Part shown: piece after piece, positions 35,400 through 47,513 of the stretch
How positions within the stretch are numbered: position 1 is the first letter of the stretch
How the letters are laid out: each line of letters starts with the position of its first letter
Origin: Aquatica leii
Lineage: Eukaryota; Arthropoda; Insecta; Coleoptera; Lampyridae
NCBI GenBank assembly: GCA_035610365.1
Contig: CM069437.1
Span: forward strand, 31,639,507-31,703,506
Length of the DNA: 64,000 bases
Direction of reading: 5' to 3'
Translations under genes and position numbers: made by a program
The notes under the pieces: generated by a model
Told to the model about the DNA's origin: nothing
Databases searched by the model: none
Seen by the model: only the letters and a program-made list of their open reading frames with translations

Positions 35400-37630
35400 T
35401 TCTACTGAGTTAATTTGACATAACGCGAAATAGAGCATATACCATGTTTTGTCTTGATTTTTAATTCATTCTGGAAAATCACACATAAAACAACTTGTGG
35501 AACACTACTTCAAGCTTTCTCAAGTAAGTCGCAGTTCAGCGACATTTCATTTGTCTTTTGCCACACCGCGTCGACAACTATTATATCTGCAAGTATCGAT
35601 TCCAGAAGCTTCTCTTTTAGTTTATTTTGCAATGATTAAATTTAGTAGAATTCTCTACTTTTCTCTGAAATGTATGACGTGATAAAACGTTGAAAGTTGT
35701 TTTTACACCCGCGAATTAGATTTGAATAAAACTGCAGGATAAAATCACAACGTAGAGGACAACGTTTTACCACCGTTATAGCTATCTACAGTTATTAATT
35801 ATACATAGTCGATTTACACTATGAGATGGCTCTGCCATCAAACGTTTGTTAATGATACTCTTGCTAGAATACAGTTATTAACTTTAAAACAATGCGAAAT
35901 ACTAAAGTTTCAAATTGTCAGTCAGTATAAAAATTAAGTTAAGCAAGATAAGAGCTCTAATCACGAACACTTTAAGTTTTACTTTTTTTATATTTACCAA
36001 TACAATTTTGTCTAATAGATTAGAATCTTTTAATCACTTAAACAATTTCACTCAAATATTTTGTGCAATAAATTTAAAATGGAGCAACTTGCGCTAATCT
36101 TAGTAGTTTTTAAAAACTGCTAAAGTAGTTACATACTAAGACTTTCAGTTTGTCGTTTGTTTGCCTAATTCTTCAGTTTTCTTTTATGAAAATTTTAAAA
36201 GAATTTTTATGTAACTACGTTTTTTTTGTTGCGTTCTTTGTTGGTTATTGAGTAGTTAAAAGACTAAAAAACAAAACACACATATTTACTATTCTTTGAC
36301 TACTCTAATTTCTTTCTGCTACTAGTTTAGTTTGAAGTAATTTATTTGGTAAATATTGATATATTTATATATTGATATTTAAGATTATATAGTTATTTTT
36401 ATTTAATGCTTTTTAAATTTAATTATCTAAAAATATTAAGAAGATTTGATAGTCACTAGATGTACCAAGAAATACACGTTCTTCTTTAATTGTAGTATTT
36501 TTAACATCTTACAATTTTCAAAAAAGTTGTCTCTATTAAAAGTTGTTATTTTCAAATCTTGTAGGATCTCAAATAATTTTTTTCTTTAAGATAATCTTTA
36601 ATGTTTTGAAATCAAATGTTGATTTTTTTAACTTATCTCTATTAGAGTTTGTGGCTGTATTGAACGTCGTTTCAAAACTTGTAAACCAAATGCATTTTTT
36701 CTCAGCACTAACATTCTCCTTTCTATTAAAAAACTTTATTAACTGTCTAAAACTTAATAAACAATAAATTTATTTTTGATCAAATAAGTGTTTGGACTAT
36801 GACATGGATGTTGATTCTAATTAAAACTAGAAGATACAGTAAAAATTATTATTGTTTTAAGAAGCCGCTTTGTGCCGTTTTACGCCGTATTTTTTGTATT
36901 GTTTTTTTTAAATATATATGAGCAAGAAAAGCTCTACTTTAGCAAAATAAAACCACATAAATCAAAGTGTTTAAAGTTAGTCATTATATTAGAACAAGTG
37001 TGCAACAGATGAAAAAGTCATTTAAAAAATATTGAAATTCTGTTAAACTTGAAAACAACGATGTTAAAATAAAGTCAAATTTGACAGATTTAGTAATAAA
37101 TGTAGCATCAACATTATATTTCTGGTGTTTTTTGTTTATTTAAAAAAAAATATATCATCTTACACAGGGTACAAAAAATAACGTACGTTACGTTCGTGGA
37201 AAGTTTCATAACATAACTCACTCACATATAATGCTCGGAAGTGCGGCCTTGCGTCGCATTACCGTTCATTATGCTATGCAGTACTTTCGACGCTTGTTAC
37301 GTAAATCAATATTAATAAATAAATTTACACAAACATAGTTAAAAACATTAACCCCGATAAATAGTTTTTATTTCAATTTGTATTTAATAGTTGGCACTGA
37401 ATATTCTTTAAGATCTTGTTAAATATTTTCTGGTTATGGCGAAGTTTTGATTGGTTTAAGCCCATTTTACCGTTTAATTAAAGATCTATAATTTATTAAA
37501 AGTGACAGTATTAAAAACACAGCATAATTTTAACGTTTACTATTACAAAAAAACCTTTTCACATAATTTAATAAATCTAAGACAAATAAGTCTAGAAATC
37601 TAATAACATTGAGTATGTTTCTAAAATATA
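35400..37630. other. AT-rich, no recognised genes
   Basis: ORFs at 35454, 35497, 35915 and 36543 (+) show no family resemblance. On the minus strand at 36700-36600 a frame with WFTSFETTFNTATN could be coding-like but is too short to name. A GC-richer patch at 37170-37290 is unexplained. Confidence 0.45.
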
Positions 37631-38210
37631 TATAAATATTATCCTTGTTTATATACATTATAGTTAGACAATGAGATAGCTTTATATGGAAACAGATTTT
37701 TTAGTGATGTTAGATGGCGATAGTGAAAACAAGGTAATAATTAAATGCAAAGCCTCAAACCGTTTTTTGTTATTAAAAGATTGCAAACGATGGCGGCACA
37801 AGTAAGCTACTTACACACGCTATTAGGTTCGACATACGTGCAAAGCAATGTTTTACCAGTTAACTTGATTTGATTCTTAAAACTCTGAGTTTGCAAAAAT
37901 AATTCGTATTTCTGTTCATAAACAAAATATAGAATGAATAAAATCCTGCAAACGTTACTATAAAATTATAATCGGTTGAGTGGTTTGTTTCATTTACTTG
38001 GTTTAATTTTCTTTTCAAGTCGGAAGCCAACGAAGATGTGCTAATTTAATTTTTTTTAAATTTTTATATTTTTCAAAGGGCACATAAAATATAAATATAC
38101 AAGCTTATTAGCATTTTAGATGTATCTTTAGCAATAAATTCAGGGCGATGCTTCAAAGATTTGGACTTCAGAACCAAATTAATGATTTAAATTTTCGTAT
38201 GAATTACTTA

Positions 38211-39008
38211 CACCGCTCGCCGCTTATCGAAATCACGGATAATGTTTTTAATCAGGTAATGTTATTACTTTACTAAAGTAACAATCCGGACGCTACTACA
38301 TAGAAAAACGCCGCTTATAGTAATCAAAATTTAGGTTTATGTAATCAATTTATTCTCAGGTTTGTTTCTATGCATAATCAATAACTTATTTTGTATGCAT
38401 TTTTAAGCTGAATTTCACAATACGGTTGTTTAGAGTGAAAAATTTTATCATTGTACTCTAAAAATAGTTGTTTTGGATATTTATCTTATTTTTGCAGTGT
38501 TATTTATTTATAAAAATCATTTGACTGATTTACGAAACGGTACATTATTTTAACATCTGTAAATACGTTATCTTCGTGAATTATGTAACTTGGAAAGCAC
38601 GTGCCTTCTTAGAATAACAAACTAAATTAACTACGTCTTATGTGATAACGTTGTTTTGTATTTATTTTTAGCGTCAGCAAATTTCTGAGAAGAATTTTGT
38701 AGTTCTTAGAATAGTAAATGAAGCATCATAACGTTGTTTTTGATTTCGTTTTATAATGGTTTTATTAACGGTGTCAAGAAACTGTTTAATGCGTCAGATC
38801 CGTCGCCTCAAAATGCTGCTTTTTTTAAACGTTTTATAAAAATTTTTTGCTTGTATATACGCTTTGATTTCACCTTCTAAATTAACAACATGTTAATCAC
38901 ATACACGATGTATGTATTTACTGCTTTCTAACGAATAAGCATTATCATTCGGTTATTGTTATTAAAAACCTCAAGTCCCAACGTGATTCTGTTAAGTAGC
39001 GTGCACTG
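38211..39008. mobile_element. pogo-type MITE, copy B (nested)
   Basis: Left end CACCGCTCGCCGCTTATCG after TA. Right end ...CAAGTCCCAACGTGATTCTG to GCGTGCACTG, followed by CA where TA is expected. Internal sequence parallels copies A and C. 798 bp, longer than copy A, with no ORF. Confidence 0.7.
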
Positions 39009-39087
39009 CATAATTAAAAAAACAGGCATTCGGCCAAAAATAATACCAGCATTACCAACAATATACCAGATCCCAGATGTGTTTTTA

Positions 39088-39136
39088 TTATGTCAATAAA
39101 CAGAAACATGTAAAATATTTCTGTTTATTGACATAA
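39088..39136. repeat. perfect 19-bp-stem hairpin
   Basis: TTATGTCAATAAACAGAAA at 39088-39106 and its exact complement at 39118-39136 around an 11-nt loop. It may be a small inverted-repeat insertion just right of MITE copy B. Confidence 0.85.
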
Positions 39137-40075
39137 AAAGACCGTCCTTAGCTAAACATGCTTGCCCACCCAATTATCTTTTATCATTTTTTATCAGCAT
39201 ATGTATTCATTAACTAGTGAACTTTAATCTAATTTATATCAAATTGAGTAGAAATTTTGTAAATTTGGTAGTTTATTTTATTGTTTTGATCGCTCGAATA
39301 CTATAAACAAATATATGCAAATTAGAAACTGTACATTTAATTATTAAATAGTGTTCTATTAGAGGAATAATTATGTTTCTCGGAATACCAGTTGTTTACG
39401 TAGACCGAATTTCATAACATAAGTGTTATCGTGCGTAGATATAATTTTCTTTCAAGGTTATTTTACATGTAATAAAAAAAGAACGTATGTCTTTTCCAAA
39501 TCTCTGAAACTGTATTTTTATAGATCACTAAGAGAATATACTGATCTGTAACTAAGAAATCTGTAATATTAACAAAAGCAGCGCCAAATATTTCAATTTT
39601 GCGTTTGCATCCAAAACTACTTCTTTTTGCATCCAAATTAATGTGTCCAATTTTAGTGCAGTCATTGTCTAACTATAATGTATATAAACAAGGATATTAT
39701 CTTTAAATTTCACTGTTTTAAAACTACAATTTTAATTAAAGCTCGCAAATGTAAAGTTGCTGTATGAACACTTTTGTGTAAGACTTTTTGCTATTATTTT
39801 TTGTTGTTTATGACCAGTAATTGTGTTGTCAGATAAGCGTTTTATTCTTTAGACAGCATTACTAACTTTGGTGTTATAAAGAAAATTAAGTAACATCACA
39901 ACTTGCAATTATTTTTAATAAACAGTATTCTCTACAATAATTTTTTTTCTCAAACAACATTTCACAAATGTGTAATCAAGTTGTTCTAAATAATAGAAAA
40001 TTAGTAGAAAAATGTATTTAAATTTTATGTTATTGGCTAATTAAGGTTAAATTTATCAAATCTTAAATTACAATG

Positions 40076-40307
40076 CAAAGTAATAACATTCTGCTGAACT
40101 TTCGTTGTTTATTATTTTGAAACGAATATACACAACGTTTCGATTGCTGTGGTATCTGCAATCGTCATCAGGTGAATACTGACGATTGCAGATACCACAG
40201 CAATCGAAACGATGTGTATATTCGTTTCAAAATAATAAACAATGAAAGTTCAGCAGAATGTTATTACTTCGCATTAAGCAACATTGTTTAATACATTCAA
40301 ACAAACG
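40076..40307. mobile_element. second foldback insertion with hammerhead-like arms
   Basis: Flanked by the 13-bp direct duplication TTAAATTACAATG (40063-40075 and 40308-40320). Inverted arms 40072-40167 and 40180-40275 match at 93 of 96 positions around a 12-nt spacer. The left arm begins at the duplication (overlapping it by four bases), and a 32-nt unpaired tail (40276-40307) follows the right arm. This is the same architecture as 16209-16774 with unrelated sequence and shorter arms. No coding capacity. Confidence 0.8.
40131..40174 (-). ncRNA. hammerhead-like motif with intact core boxes
   Basis: Minus strand: stem I CAC; CUGAUGA (perfect); an extra C; stem II GAUUGC / GCAAUC with a 10-nt loop; GAAA; CGUU giving a two-pair stem III and a GUU triplet; GUG closing stem I. 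Part of the CUGAUGA box lies in the spacer, so only this strand has the full box; the plus strand of the right arm reads CUGACGA with worse spacing. Confidence 0.6.
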
Positions 40308-40320
40308 TTAAATTACAATG

Positions 40321-43300
40321 TTTAAATTATTTATCGATTTTTCCTGTTTCAATAAAAAGCACTTCAAAAGTAGGTGAAACGTTTGTTTAGTACAGCAACA
40401 TGGGAATATTTCTTGCTTTAATATAGACTTTGACTGTGTATAACTCTGCTCTTACCATTAACATTGTTAATAAAATTCGTAAAATTTTTCAAGTAAACTA
40501 GGGTTTATGCACATGTTTAATTGCATTGAAATTTTACGACACCTTTGTTTTTATATTTAAATTATAATATATTTTTAGAAAATTGTATTTTAACAATAAT
40601 AACTAAACTAAGAATTTGCAATATACTTTTTAATTTAATAATAACTACTTAAACTTAAAATTAAAAATAATAAAATCCTATATACATTACATAAAAAAAC
40701 GCAAATTTAAGTATCTAGAGCAATTACTATCAAAAATGTATATTTTTAAAATAATTCCTAATTGCATTTAGAAAATGCCTTTAATACTAAATTTCGGTAG
40801 ACAGTTTAATTAACATTTTTAATAACAAATACTGTATATTTTAGATTTAATGTCAACATTTGATATAATTAAGAAAAAAATGCAATGCGTTTAATATGAT
40901 AAAATTAAGTTTATTCAAATTTGTAATGCTAATTTTAAAATCAAAACCCAAACAAAGATAACGTCTGTTATTACATGTACTATTTGCAAAAATTGTTCAG
41001 TTACAAATTCACATATTCAAATGAAAATTAAAACATACTTTAAGTATTAAAGAAGATTTTGTATATAAAAAATACACTAACTCAATGTGTTTGGTTTCTT
41101 ATAAAGTCATAATTCGTATTTTTGACAAAAAACAATTTGACTATATGTGTAGACTGTTTATAAAATAACATAATTAATAACTTACGATACGTTCATCTAT
41201 CACTCAAGTGGTACCTGCAGGTAAAATCGCTAATCTAACTACAAATTATAGTTGTCGAGATTCGACATGGACTTCCAAATTACTCAAGCCCACCCCTACA
41301 AATGTGATTAAATAATCATTAAAGAACAGCGTTCCGTTAAAAAATCTTACGAACAACCTCTTTTGTGCCCTGAGGCGATCCTATAAAGAAATATCTCAAA
41401 TGTGTTGGCTGAAAATTGAATTATTAAGACTTTGTGTACTTTATTGATTGATAATAACTGGAGAAATAGTAATTGGTTATAGGTACTTAACTCGCTTTCG
41501 AAAATTGAAAACCTTAATTTGAGTAGGCACTTACTATTATTTTATTTCTGGTCTTTTGAGAACGGCTTCTATAACTCAACTCTTTATTATTGATGTAGGT
41601 TTCATAGTTTTACGTTTTCGTCGTAACAGGCATAGCTAATGAGTTCACCTTTTTCATTCACTGCTAATTTCGGTCTTGATATGCCTGCTTATGCCCGAAC
41701 ACTTTAAAAACGATAATTTAAGTATGAAAGCATCTACTTCAGTATTCTACTAAATTATTTTATGTATTTTATATAATCTCGGTTTTTAACGTTTTAATTG
41801 ATTTAACAACAGACTAAGACAGTCGCTTAGATTTAAGTTGATCCATATTTGCACTCGGCCAGTTTACTATTTTTTATATTTTAACACAAATTTGACTTCG
41901 ATTTTAATTTTGATGCGTTAAAATCGATTCCTTTTTGCAATTTTATTGTTTTAATAGAAATTCACTTGGGTAAAAATGACCCAATCAAATTTAGGCCTTT
42001 GTTCGTAAAACGCATTCGATAAACATTTCAGAATAGCCTCAAGGTTTAGTAATTTAAAAAAGGCAAAGACAAAATTAATCTTACCTTGAAAAGGATAACC
42101 GCCGAAAATCGGTCTTATATCCATTTCTAATTCACATTAACGCGTGTCCGCCGTAACCAGAGTAATTTTTTTTTCACAAACTCGATGTTTTTAAATTGCA
42201 ACTACATTTTTCACCAAAATAATGATTAGTATAAATGTTCAACACTGCTACTAACTAGCACCATGAAAACTTCATACAAACTGAATTATGAAGCATAACA
42301 ATTTCAATTGAACGAAAGAAAAAATAATAATTTTGCAACTGGTTGTAAAGTGATCCCCCGTACCATTGGTTAGTAATACTCATATGCCCTATTGTACTAA
42401 AAGAAATTAGTTTTGATGTTGTTTAATAAGACGTTAAAGTCTTTTGTCGAATAGATTTATCGTCAATACTTGTTTCTCAGAATTTAAACTGCATACATGC
42501 AATAGGAGGGAACTTTTGCATTATTATTAAACTTATGGGTACCGGTGGGTAAGAATGGGAGGTACATTCATACGGTACGTCCTTTGAACATGTTAAATAT
42601 TGGTAAAAACGGCATTAAACAGTTTTTTATTATATACGTTCTAAGTGAAAACTTACCAAATATAAAATGGCTACCGATTATAAAAAAATTTCGTAATGAA
42701 ATCGGCTGCAACTAACTAAATTTGATAATAAACAATTAAAAGTAATTTTCTTAATAGAATTTACATGTTCTAAATCTCACGAGACAAACTCGCTTCGATT
42801 GAAACTATTCTTAAATTAAAATGCTAGTGCTTTATCAGGACCGAAACTTGTAAAACTGTTGGCATTATATTTAAATTAATTTATTTAAATTTAATTATTA
42901 AAAAAATTGAAAACAATAGATACGATCTATTTGTTAGCATTAGTTTTGTTTTTTGTAAAAAACTATGAGACAAAATAAAAATTGTAATGCGGTGTATAGT
43001 GTAAAAATCAAAATATTTTTAACACAACAGAAAACCAATACAGTCTAAATTTACAGCTTTAAATTTTTATGTTTGGGACTTGCTGGTAAAGACATTTTCA
43101 ATCAAGTTAAAAAACTATTTAATAAACAAAATCGATTAATGAAATATTAAGACAACGGTGTTATTCATGCATAAATTTTAAAAGTATCTATTTACAAACC
43201 GGTTACTATATATTTTTTAAATTTTATGAAAAGCTATTTTATTTTGGTTTTTATTATACACCGATATATTCTTATAACAGTTAAAATAAAACCTGAATTT

Positions 43301-45570
43301 ATTTGTTTTTACACTAAAACGCCAACATACAATTTGAAATAAAAAAAAATTAATATTGTGCTTTCACATATGATGAGAAATATCGCATTTTCCAGAGATC
43401 ACTTTCCGCATCAACGAGTTTCGACAAAGAATATGACGACATTTAAACAGTTACAAATGTGCAATATCATTGAACACGTTTTATAACTTGAATAATTTTA
43501 TATATAAAAGTGAATTAATGTATATTAAAATAATAATTAACTATCAATCTTCACATCTTAAAATAATTCAATAGATGTCGATTACAGTTCGTTTTCATTA
43601 TATTTTGCTTAGGTGCTAAAATATACAATATACAAATAATACATGTTATTATTTGCAAAAAAAAAACTATGATTAAATAACTCAATAACTACTATGTTAT
43701 TGCACATATAAGACTATGTAAACAAACCAAATTAAAGTTTGATAAATAATCATCACAGTTATTTAAGCAGTTTGTAGCAGAGGCGTTTAATGCCTAAACA
43801 ACCTTAAACTAAAAAAGCTTTAATCTTTTGAGTCAACAAATCCTTTTGTTTATATCAAAACAAAAACATAAAATTAATTTTCAAAAACTTTGCTTTCAGA
43901 TTGAACAAAATATTTTTTTTGATTTACTTAAAAAAAATATCTCATTTAACAATTTTTAGGTGTGAAATTCGTTTAACTAGCATGTGTCAAAATAACTTGG
44001 CGATTCTAATAACAAAAAACAATTTGTTGATAGCAGTAACGAAGAGGAATTTTCAGTAGAGAATGTTGAGCTTGTGTCTGATAAAATCCCAAAAAGCTTG
44101 TATTTTTTTGCAGCAGTTTGTATTAATTTTTACAAATTAGAAACTATCTAAAACATTATTTTTTTTATATTTGCTATAAAAATATAACCTAGTGGAACAA
44201 ATTAGGCTTAAACATCCTTACTTACATCCTTAAATTAAAACACTGTTACAAGATACCAAAACGAGATTATTATTGTTGGAAAAAGTGTAATGTCAATAAA
44301 TCATAAGATTATTAAAATCAAGCTTTTCTTGTTTTATCATAACACGGGGAAAATAGATTTTTGCTAACTTTGCATAAAATATTAAAATTAAAAATGCAAA
44401 CTACAGATTTTGTTTGCAAAAGTTGGATTTGTTGAAAACAATTTGGATTCTGTAATGGTTCAAATTAATTCTTCTCATAAAATCTTAAATGTAATAGGGT
44501 AAATTACTTGTACAATAGACTTGCCTTATAAATTTATCTTTTTGTGCATCTTTATAAAAAAACTGACAAACCTGAATCAATTTGAGTCATGAATTTAAAT
44601 TTTTTGCTTTTGTAAACCGTCTTTGACAGTTTTTGTCAACATAAACGTCAAACTATGTTTCAGAGACTTAGAGACGTGAAAAATGCTTACGCGTGAGAAA
44701 ATGCCTAATTCACATAGAAACTCGTTAAATAATTAAATATCAATAAAGCTAACGCGATTTTATTCAATTTTATACTTATGTGATCTAGTGATCACAAAGA
44801 TGTTTAGAAATAGGAAGATACAATAAAGTCATCAAAAACTTTGTAAAAAAGACAAAAACAAAAACAACTAAATTTATTGCGAATAAACATAAAAAAGCAT
44901 GGAAAAATATACTGAACAAAAATTAACAGAATCCAGACAAAAACATCTGATACCAATTGCATTATGAAGGAGAAGAAAATGCAATTACATCTCTTCATAA
45001 GTGGTAGAAATAGCAGTACTGCCTATGAAGCGAGTTAACCAAAGGGTATAATAAAACTACTGAAATATGAACCTAAAAATTTATTCTAGTACAAAGCTGA
45101 TCACTACTCTTCGTTTTCTAAGTGTCAATGTGTCCTGTTTTTTTTTATTACTTATAGAAAGTATGGTATAAAGAAAAGGTATTAATAAAACACTGTTTTC
45201 GTGAATTTTTGTTAATGCTGGTGGTGACATAACATCGCTAAAATGTCCTTTCAACTTTGAGTCGACAACAGTCTTTAATGAATACATGGTCGAACTCATA
45301 AAAAATGAATTTAAAAAAAAAATTTCTAATGAAATAAAAAAAATATTACAGATAAACTATCAAATCAAAAATTTATCAAAAACCATAAACTTCAACAAAT
45401 GAAATCTGCCAATATCAAGAAAATATTTCTATTTAACATTTTACTTCTTCAAAAATAGTTTTTCAACGTTTTGGCATTGTCTTAATACGTGTGCTTAAAT
45501 ATTTTTATATTGTTTTATAGTCAGTAGAAAAGTAGAATATATTAGGTATGCAAATCGACCAAACTTGCAC
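40321..45570. other. AT-rich desert, 5.2 kb
   Basis: No family recognised on either strand. Slightly GC-richer patches at 41180-41400 and 42530-42600 hold no frame or repeat partner I could find. Minus ORFs 44998-44804 and 45299-45081 are treated as chance. Confidence 0.45.
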
Positions 45571-45574
45571 TTTT

Positions 45575-45790
45575 ATTAGTTTTTTTGACAAGTTTAGATC
45601 ACAAACTAGATCATTGAGTTTAAACTGATTGATGTTATGAGATTCTATAGACATTCCACCAAAATCTGGATTTTTCTTGTCGTCTTCTTTTGGACTTAAT
45701 TGTACATCTAAATCGACAGTGTATTCTGAACGTAAACTCCAGTATTCAGTGTTGAGTTGGAAACTCGTCGCTGTTACAAAACAGGTCTGA
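45575..45790 (-). pseudogene. unknown multicopy protein family, copy 2
   Basis: An open stretch without ATG reads YWSLRSEYTVDLDVQLSPKE, a short acidic linker, then FKLNDLVCDLNLSKKL at 45625-45577. The last block matches DLVRDLRL in the relic at 34230-35150 and its family consensus, so this is a shorter piece of the same family, cut just after that block. Function unknown. Confidence 0.45.
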
Positions 45791-46855
45791 TAGCTAAAGG
45801 AAGGATGGAATATTTAATGATCTTCTTAGTCTTGTTTGTTATTTTAAAAACTTAGAAAATTGCGAAAATAACATACCGTTGAATGGTCTTTGGTTCCAAC
45901 GATATCGTGTATGTAACATATGTAACTTTCTATTAAGCGAACTATTAAGCAATAAGAGGCCCAAAATTTGATCTAATTGCCGATTTGGCACTCGAAATTA
46001 AGTTTTTTTTTCAAAGGAGTAATATTCCTTCTATAAAATTATTTGGGTGTTTTTTTGTAATCTGTTTGTCAAAAATAAACAAAACAATAAAGACGAACTG
46101 TTTACTATAAATTATATTTGGCTTTAGCGTAGCTAAGTATATAAGATATAGTCACAGTTGCCAATTTAACAAAATTCTTGTCAAACTGTACCAATTGATA
46201 GTAGTTATGTTTGAAAATGATACATAATAGTTTATACAGTTGACATAAGCAAACAAGTGACGCGACGGAGCGTGACTGGGAGCGCTTTAATTTTGACTGT
46301 ACATTCCAAGTTGAAAGTATTTCGGCGGCAATTTTAAATACTTAAAGTTACGTAATATGCATTATAAGTCTTTTCTATTCAGTTACTATTCCACAGTAAT
46401 TTTAGAAATAATAATTAATATTCACTTAACTATTATTTTACACGTTCTATAAAAATGAAATCACTTTTTAGATTGGTTACTGAAATTTGCAGACATTGCA
46501 CTAAGCTAGTATTCTAATTGGTAAAATAATAACCAAAACCTTCAGTTTGGAGTAAAATCATTAATATGCTTTAGACTGTTTAAGAAATCTAAAAACATAA
46601 ATATTATTACTAGAAAAACAATTAATTCTTATGCTGTAACGGCTGTAATTATCCCGACTCTGGCAGTTTTCTACGTTATACACTTGTTATACTTATGAAT
46701 ATTTCATATTTAAAATTTTAACGATTATTGTACAAAAATTATGCATTTGATTATAATAAATAACAACATCAATGTTATGATAAAATCATTTAACTGCTAC
46801 AGTTTAACTATTCTACTGTTTGACCACCTCAAAAATATTTATGTATTTAAATATT
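45791..46855. other. AT-rich, no genes seen
   Basis: One small GC-rich patch at 46257-46295 (GCGACGGAGCGTGACTGGGA) is unexplained. Confidence 0.45.
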
Positions 46856-46859
46856 GAAA

Positions 46860-47480
46860 ACTAATTTATATACTACTGTGATCTTCTTTATCACTACTGT
46901 CTTTATCTGTTAAACCAGTATTTATTCTAAGAGACACACATTCCACTGTAGTTTCATCCAACAGGCCATCTCGTAACCACATTTCGTCAGCTAAACGGTT
47001 AACGTGTTGACAACGTTCATTCTAATCAGGTTGAGTAACTTTAAAGAATGCATTTCTTACAAAATTTTCTATTTCTGCATTAAAGTGAGTGACATTGTTT
47101 ACTGCCACTTTATGTTTCACCAAATTCCAAATTAATTCAATAGGATTCAGGTGGCAATAGTAAGGTAGAAAACGTAACACAGTATGTCCATGATTTTTTA
47201 GTAATTTATCAACTACATACGTTTTGGTGATGTTACATTGTTTTAATATATATAATAATTCAGTTTTCTTTATGTCATTAATAGTTGATATACCATTACA
47301 TTCCAACCATTCTCTAATGTCCAGTTTTTTGTGCGTTATCCATAACAACAATACCGTTAAGAGACAAATTTGGAATTAACTGCGTTTTCATCTATTCCAT
47401 AAAGTTATTATAGTTCATGTCATCATGGTAATCGCCAGACGTCACACGATATTGTGTTTGCAAAATATTGAGTAATAACG
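46860..47480 (-). pseudogene. IS630/Tc1-type (DDE_3) transposase C-terminus
   Basis: SGDYHDDMNYNNFME near 47445 and LSLNGIVVMDNA near 47370 hold the second catalytic Asp. After a one-base shift the frame 47351-47022 carries LRFLPYYCHLNPIELIWNLVKHKVA with the third catalytic residue (Glu of NPIE), then an acidic C-terminal tail after a single stop. The N-terminal half is missing: MITE copy C begins at 47514, just upstream. Proteins of this type occur in many insect genomes as multicopy DDE_3 sequences. Confidence 0.8.
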
Positions 47481-47513
47481 AAAGGTTGTTATTTTTTCTT
47501 TTACTTACATATG

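Larger units (their letters stand above)
37640..39696. mobile_element. TIR element with perfect 35-bp ends
   Basis: 37640-37674 is the exact reverse complement of 39662-39696 (starts TATCCTTGTTTATATACATT). The 2.06 kb between has no transposase. Pogo-type MITE copy B lies inside, so this element, or its host, is older than copy B. No clear target duplication, so the superfamily is undetermined. Confidence 0.7.

Noticed and set aside
45081..45299. 72-codon minus-strand ORF as part of the unknown multicopy family
   Set aside because: It lies near copy 2 but contains none of the family blocks I recognise.
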